A stretch of 9,198 nt of DNA, taken from the NCBI GenBank assembly GCA_964478125.1, contig CAYZGR010000087.1, forward strand, positions 1-9,198, written 5' to 3'. The translations under genes were made by a program, and so were the position numbers. Below, one piece after another: positions 5,379 through 9,198 of the stretch; position 1 is the stretch's first letter, and every line of letters starts with the position of its first letter. The notes below the pieces were generated by a model. That model did not search any database and was not told where the DNA came from. It saw nothing but the letters and a program-made list of their open reading frames with translations. The DNA comes from FW021-bin31 sp964478125 (GTDB taxonomy: Bacteria; Bacteroidota; Bacteroidia; Chitinophagales; Chitinophagaceae).

Positions 5379-6863
5379 TCACTTATTTATAGTTTGTTTT
5401 TTGGATAATTCGGGCATATCAAAAGTATGTAATTTGATTATGATTGCTATAAAAGGAATGTACACAAAAATTTGAGGTACATTAATTAAAGTATATTGGG
5501 CGTAAGCACCTACAAGTCCCAGGGAAAAGAGCATGGTAGCCATTATGATATAATAAGACTTAATTTCTCTGTTTTGACAAGTGTAATAATAATGTATCGC
5601 ATACGCCAGGAGAAGGAAAAGAAAGATCAGATGTAGTGCCAGACCTACCCAGCCGGTTTCCATCATATTGGCCACCAGGGAGCTGTCTGGAGGAATAGAA
5701 GCTAAAAAATGGTTAGGATTGTATTGCGCACCTCCGGCACCAGTCGTATTTACTCCCCCCCCAAAAGGGTGGCTCTGTATGTAAGGCCTCATTCTTTCCC
5801 GGTTGATAAATCTTACATTCAAAGAAGCATCGTTGGTTGGCGACCTGAAAGCCGTCCTTATACGGAAGAGCGTGACATTGCCATAAATGGGTGCATAGAG
5901 AATAAAAAGAAAAACGAATCCCGCTATAAGGGTAAATACCCAGGTTCTTTTCCGATAAAGAGTGATCATAATATATAAGGCCAACCCGGCTACTACCATA
6001 ATATTTGCCGTCCGTGTTCCAGAATACGACATCCCCAGTAAAATAACAGCCGTGAAAAAAAACAAAACGATCTTTTTTGTTTTCTTTTCCGATTCGAGGG
6101 CGAAAATCAACGTGGCAATAGCGCCGGCGGCCAAGAGACTGCCATAGTTTGCCGGATCTGTTAAAAATGAAAATTTCCGAATCCCCAATCCATAAAGAGA
6201 ATACAAGCCAAGTACGTCGGGATTACCATAAACCCATTGCCTATCCCAGGGCGCCAACCCAAACCACTGCTGTATACAGCCATATACGGCGGTAATGAAA
6301 ATAGCCCCGATCATGAATTGAAAAAAGAAGCGCACACTTTTTAAATCCTTAAAAAAATATAGGCAAACAAAAAGAAGGGTCAACAAAGATAGGGATTGGC
6401 GAAAATAGGAAACCCATCCTAAAAAAGAGCCCATCTGTGGATTGAAAACCTCAAAGATACCATAGGCAAACATAACCAGATAAGCAATCAAGAGCAGGTG
6501 CCGCTCAACCTTAAATCGCCGCCGTTGAAAAATAGTTTCTACCGTAACAACCATAAAAAGAGCAAAAGGCAGCAAAAAAAAGAACGAATACATGGGCAGG
6601 CTGGAGTGAGTCATCCGATCTAAAAAGGCCAAAAGGAATCCAAACCCAATCATTCCATAAAAACCGAACCTTAAATCATAAAAGGTCAGGGCTATAAAAA
6701 GCAAAGCAAAACATGCGCCTACAGCAATCATAGGAACAAAAGGCTCTTCCAAGCCGATAAACCCCAATAAAATAAGGAAAATAAGGCAAACCAAACCATA
6801 GACGATTCCCTTCCAGGGCTTCGAAAACAACATAACCTCTTTTATCTCACCGGGAATTTGCAT
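5379..6863 (-). CDS. O-antigen ligase/Wzy-like polymerase family membrane protein
   Basis: This 494-residue inner-membrane protein has about ten to twelve hydrophobic spans and the pattern of the Wzy_C/O-antigen ligase family, which transfers or polymerises undecaprenyl-linked sugar units on the periplasmic side. Family-like features are the SGTRTANIMVVAGLAL segment (281-296), a large hydrophilic loop around 325-400 containing basic residues (R335, R340, R351, R355), HPFGGG (365-370), and PPDSSLVANMMETGWVGL (391-408), which corresponds to the family's loop motif before the next span. Ligase and polymerase cannot be told apart by sequence alone; beside a Wzc-like protein, a Wzy-type role in exopolysaccharide is the simpler reading. 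The start at 6863 lies 30 nt after a small membrane ORF; an internal Met at residue 11 is an alternative. The next gene follows 4 nt after its stop. Confidence 0.83.
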   Translation of the reverse strand: MQIPGEIKEVMLFSKPWKGIVYGLVCLIFLILLGFIGLEEPFVPMIAVGACFALLFIALTFYDLRFGFYGMIGFGFLLAFLDRMTHSSLPMYSFFFLLPFALFMVVTVETIFQRRRFKVERHLLLIAYLVMFAYGIFEVFNPQMGSFLGWVSYFRQSLSLLTLLFVCLYFFKDLKSVRFFFQFMIGAIFITAVYGCIQQWFGLAPWDRQWVYGNPDVLGLYSLYGLGIRKFSFLTDPANYGSLLAAGAIATLIFALESEKKTKKIVLFFFTAVILLGMSYSGTRTANIMVVAGLALYIMITLYRKRTWVFTLIAGFVFLFILYAPIYGNVTLFRIRTAFRSPTNDASLNVRFINRERMRPYIQSHPFGGGVNTTGAGGAQYNPNHFLASIPPDSSLVANMMETGWVGLALHLIFLFLLLAYAIHYYYTCQNREIKSYYIIMATMLFSLGLVGAYAQYTLINVPQIFVYIPFIAIIIKLHTFDMPELSKKQTINK

Positions 6864-6893
6864 GTTCTACTTTGTGTCAGATCTTTTACCGGA

Positions 6894-6992
6894 TTAAAGC
6901 ACTACCAGCTTAAGAAAAATGAATATAAACAGCGCCGCCAAAAAAGCCACTACCAACAACTCCAAAATATTATTTTCATTCCTGCTCTTCAT
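6894..6992 (-). CDS. 32-residue single-span membrane microprotein in polysaccharide operon
   Basis: An ATG at 6992 opens a complete 32-codon frame ending in TAA at 6896-6894. Residues 1-11 are polar and charged (MKSRNENNILE). Residues 12-27 are purely hydrophobic (LLVVAFLAALFIFIFL), then Lys28 and LVVL, giving one membrane span with the basic N-terminus most likely cytoplasmic. It starts only 6 nt after the Wzc-like stop and ends 30 nt before the polymerase/ligase start, and fills most of an otherwise empty 135-nt gap, as a real operon gene would. The upstream bases are AT-rich, as usual for Bacteroidota starts. I recognise no family. It might stabilise or tune the co-polymerase or polymerase, as other small membrane proteins do for their partners, but that is inference. 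Confidence 0.6.
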   Translation of the reverse strand: MKSRNENNILELLVVAFLAALFIFIFLKLVVL

Positions 6993-6998
6993 ATATTA

Positions 6999-9140
6999 TT
7001 AAGCCTCCATACTATAACTATTTACTTTGTTCAACACAGCTCCCACCGTATTTATTTTCTGCTCCCTTAAAAAATCCATGAATTTCCGTTCTTCCTCCGT
7101 TAAAGGCTGGTCTGCCGCAAAGACCATAATAACCGCCTCTACATATTTGAGCAGCTCTTTACAGTCAGGTCCCTTGCTGAGCGAAGCACAATCCATTAAG
7201 ACATAATCAAAATCAAAATCATTTTCTTTCAGCCACGCCAATATATTATGTTCGGGCAATATTTCATCAGGCGTATGGTCTCCGTTACCACATCCTAATA
7301 ATGCAATATACTCTCCGCCGGCAGCCACCGCCTTATTTTTGATCTCTTTCATAGCGGTATGGTCGTCCAATTTAATTTCAATATTTTCCAACACCGGATC
7401 CGCATTGTACTTTTGACTGAGGGTGTTATTTTGAAAATTGGCATCAATGAGGAGAACCCTCTTGCTTTTCAAGCTCAGGCTTCCGGCCAAAGATTGCACA
7501 ACGGTAGTCTTCCCGGCTCTCAAATGATAACCGGTGATCAGGAAAATCTTTTTCCCTGAATTCTCTATGGCATAACGCAATTGCTTCACCTGCTCCCGAA
7601 ACCCTTTCTTATAATTGGGGAGCGCTCCATTAACACTAAAAATTTCCTCTACCGGGGGACTTTTTAATTGGATCTTTTTTAAGTTAGCTAACAGGGGAAA
7701 AGGAATATTTGCACTTAAATAAGCCGGGGTTTTGATAGAAGGGTCAACAAACTCGAAAAACAAAAACAAAAAGACAAGTGCAAAGAACACCCCCGCGCCG
7801 GCAAAACCGATAATTTTTATCTTTTTAGAAGGATCGGGATACATGGGCGGACTGGCCTGGAGAACCTGCTGAAAATGATTCCCCGGAAACCGGTTTCTAT
7901 TCAGAGCCTGATTGTATAAATTATTGGCATCCATGTACTGCTGGCGTGCCACTTCAATCTCGCTTTGAATACCCTGAATGACTCCCTGACGGGCTGCAGA
8001 AGATTGGGCCGTGTTTTCCAGGGTATGAATATTTTCCCGGAGGTCATTAATCGTCTGGTTAGCCACACTCACTTTCGTCTGCAAATCTATTTTTTGCCGC
8101 TGAAGATCTCCTAAAGAAATACCGTTTGCCCCGCCACTAATGGCAGAAAGCTTTTGCTGCAATTCTGCTCTGAGACCGGCTATCTGGGTTAGAAGTCCAT
8201 TATCTTCCGACCCGCCATTCACATATTTTGCATATAATTGATCAATATTATTTCTTAACGCTATAATATCTTCGTTATCGGCGAGACCTCCCTTCTGGTC
8301 GGCCTTGCTGATCTGGTCATTCACGCTTTTCAGCGTTGCTTTAGCGCTGATCAGGTTATTTTTCTGCTGGATAAGCTGGGTCCTTAAAGCCGCCAACATC
8401 TGATCGGGATTAGAGGCAGCCAGATTATTGGCTTCCTGTAACTGGCTTAATTTACTGTCATATATCTTCTTTTTAGTATCCACCAGATTTTTAAGCCCTT
8501 CAATGGAAGTAGTAGTTGACGACCCGTGCCTGCTTTGATACAAAGCCAAAAACCGTTCACAGATTTCATTGGAAATAAAGGCGCTCAGCCGGGGATCGAA
8601 GGTCGTAGCCGTCACCTTAATAAAATCGGAACCTGCGATTCTTTGTATTTGAATTTGATCTAATAATGCATCTGGCGAATAGTGATAAAGATCCGCAAGT
8701 CTTCGGATGATCTTATCCGTATTAACAGCCAGGTTTAATACATAAAAGGAATCTATCTTATGGGTCAAAGAATTTAAAAGACCCTCTTTCCCGCCGGGAA
8801 ATTGATCAATAATGTTTTGCCGCTCCGGATGATCCTTCATTCTTTGGAAAGGGGCATTCCCGGATAAATCATGGAAAAGCAATTTGTAGGAGACCTGGTC
8901 CAGTACCTGGTCCGACTGCAGGGTTTGGATTACGTTGTTAAACAACGCTCTCGTATTCACATTTCGGGAATTGTCAAAAACATCTGCCTCCATATACCCG
9001 GTTGAAAGCTCGGCAGAAGAAGTATAACCGGGCGCCAGCTCCCGTGTTAGAAACCAGGCCAGCACCACGGCAATAAAGGTAGGCACAAGGATCAGCCATT
9101 TCTTTTTCCAGAGATACCTGAAGAGATATGATATAGTCAT
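6999..9140 (-). CDS. Wzc/GumC-like polysaccharide co-polymerase with degenerate BY-kinase domain
   Basis: This 713-residue inner-membrane protein has the layout of a PCP-2a co-polymerase controlling exopolysaccharide chain length. A Wzz-type N-terminus has its first span at about 15-31, then a long periplasmic region with helical, coiled-coil-like stretches (about 213-275 and 316-412), the proline-rich SPPMYPDPSKK (430-440) before the second span (441-464), and a cytoplasmic P-loop domain (500-713). The ATPase motifs are altered: Walker A reads GYHLRAGKTT (K544) where active kinases have a GEGKS-type loop; Walker A' is LLIDANFQ (D566), so the second Asp of DxD is Asn568; Walker B is YVLMDCAS (D650) without the usual D[ST]PP. 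There is no C-terminal tyrosine cluster, only Tyr709. ATP binding is possible, but tyrosine autophosphorylation is doubtful. It starts the visible operon, with the microprotein 6 nt downstream. Confidence 0.88.
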   Translation of the reverse strand: MTISYLFRYLWKKKWLILVPTFIAVVLAWFLTRELAPGYTSSAELSTGYMEADVFDNSRNVNTRALFNNVIQTLQSDQVLDQVSYKLLFHDLSGNAPFQRMKDHPERQNIIDQFPGGKEGLLNSLTHKIDSFYVLNLAVNTDKIIRRLADLYHYSPDALLDQIQIQRIAGSDFIKVTATTFDPRLSAFISNEICERFLALYQSRHGSSTTTSIEGLKNLVDTKKKIYDSKLSQLQEANNLAASNPDQMLAALRTQLIQQKNNLISAKATLKSVNDQISKADQKGGLADNEDIIALRNNIDQLYAKYVNGGSEDNGLLTQIAGLRAELQQKLSAISGGANGISLGDLQRQKIDLQTKVSVANQTINDLRENIHTLENTAQSSAARQGVIQGIQSEIEVARQQYMDANNLYNQALNRNRFPGNHFQQVLQASPPMYPDPSKKIKIIGFAGAGVFFALVFLFLFFEFVDPSIKTPAYLSANIPFPLLANLKKIQLKSPPVEEIFSVNGALPNYKKGFREQVKQLRYAIENSGKKIFLITGYHLRAGKTTVVQSLAGSLSLKSKRVLLIDANFQNNTLSQKYNADPVLENIEIKLDDHTAMKEIKNKAVAAGGEYIALLGCGNGDHTPDEILPEHNILAWLKENDFDFDYVLMDCASLSKGPDCKELLKYVEAVIMVFAADQPLTEEERKFMDFLREQKINTVGAVLNKVNSYSMEA

Positions 9141-9165
9141 ACGATATTCATTATATTTTCCAGCC

Positions 9166-9173
9166 CAAAATTA
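9166..9173 (-). promoter_or_regulatory. Candidate -7 element before the wzc-like gene
   Basis: TAATTTTG on the minus strand fits TAnnTTTG at all specified bases and would start transcription about 20 nt before the ATG at 9140. A T-run (9189-9193) stands near the -33 distance instead of TTTG. The window ends 25 nt beyond the box, so whether the operon really begins here or continues from upstream genes cannot be seen. Confidence 0.35.
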
Positions 9174-9198
9174 GACGAGTTTAGACAGAAAAATAGCC

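Noticed and set aside
9180..9188. TTTAGACAG near the right edge, matching nine bases of the MITE-like element's end
   Set aside because: The match stops before the outer CCCC and the partner end would be outside the window; nine AT-rich bases can match by chance.

Overview
The window looks like chromosomal DNA from a member of the Bacteroidota, most likely near the Chitinophagales or Sphingobacteriales. Three things point there. Promoters match the Bacteroidota form (TTTG, about 19 nt, TAnnTTTG). Starts lack clear Shine-Dalgarno sequences. The right-to-left order rpsU, xer recombinase, hpf, tRNA-Thr is the familiar Bacteroidota lead-in to the tuf/secE/nusG ribosomal region. Every gene I support lies on the minus strand; plus-strand open frames are shadows.

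Reading along the direction of transcription (right to left), positions 9140 to 4625 hold an exopolysaccharide assembly operon. It contains a Wzz/Wzc-type co-polymerase fused to a degraded BY-kinase domain, a 32-residue single-span membrane microprotein too short for ordinary gene calling, an O-antigen ligase/Wzy-like multi-span protein, and a half-length TolC-like outer-membrane protein holding only one of the two TolC repeats. Gaps between these genes are 6, 30 and 4 nt, so co-transcription is likely. Together they suggest chain-length control, polymerisation or ligation, and passage to the cell surface. Glycosyltransferases, flippase and any Wza would have to lie outside the window.

Positions 4303 to 4624 form a 322-nt intergenic gap. 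It carries a 126-bp palindromic, MITE-like element with 16-bp terminal inverted repeats matching at 15 positions.

Positions 4302 to 1994 hold two secreted, modular tail-fibre-like proteins that share N-terminal and TLDVNGN modules but have different C-termini. The second ends in an S74-type intramolecular chaperone with an intact Ser-Lys dyad.

Positions 1809 to 1 are core genome: ribosomal protein bS21 behind a strong promoter, a XerC/D-type recombinase with all catalytic residues, a short hibernation factor HPF, and the 5' part of tRNA-Thr(TGT), cut by the window edge, behind a textbook Bacteroidota promoter.

The most unusual material is in the polysaccharide operon: the unannotated microprotein, the single-repeat TolC-like protein and the eroded kinase motifs.
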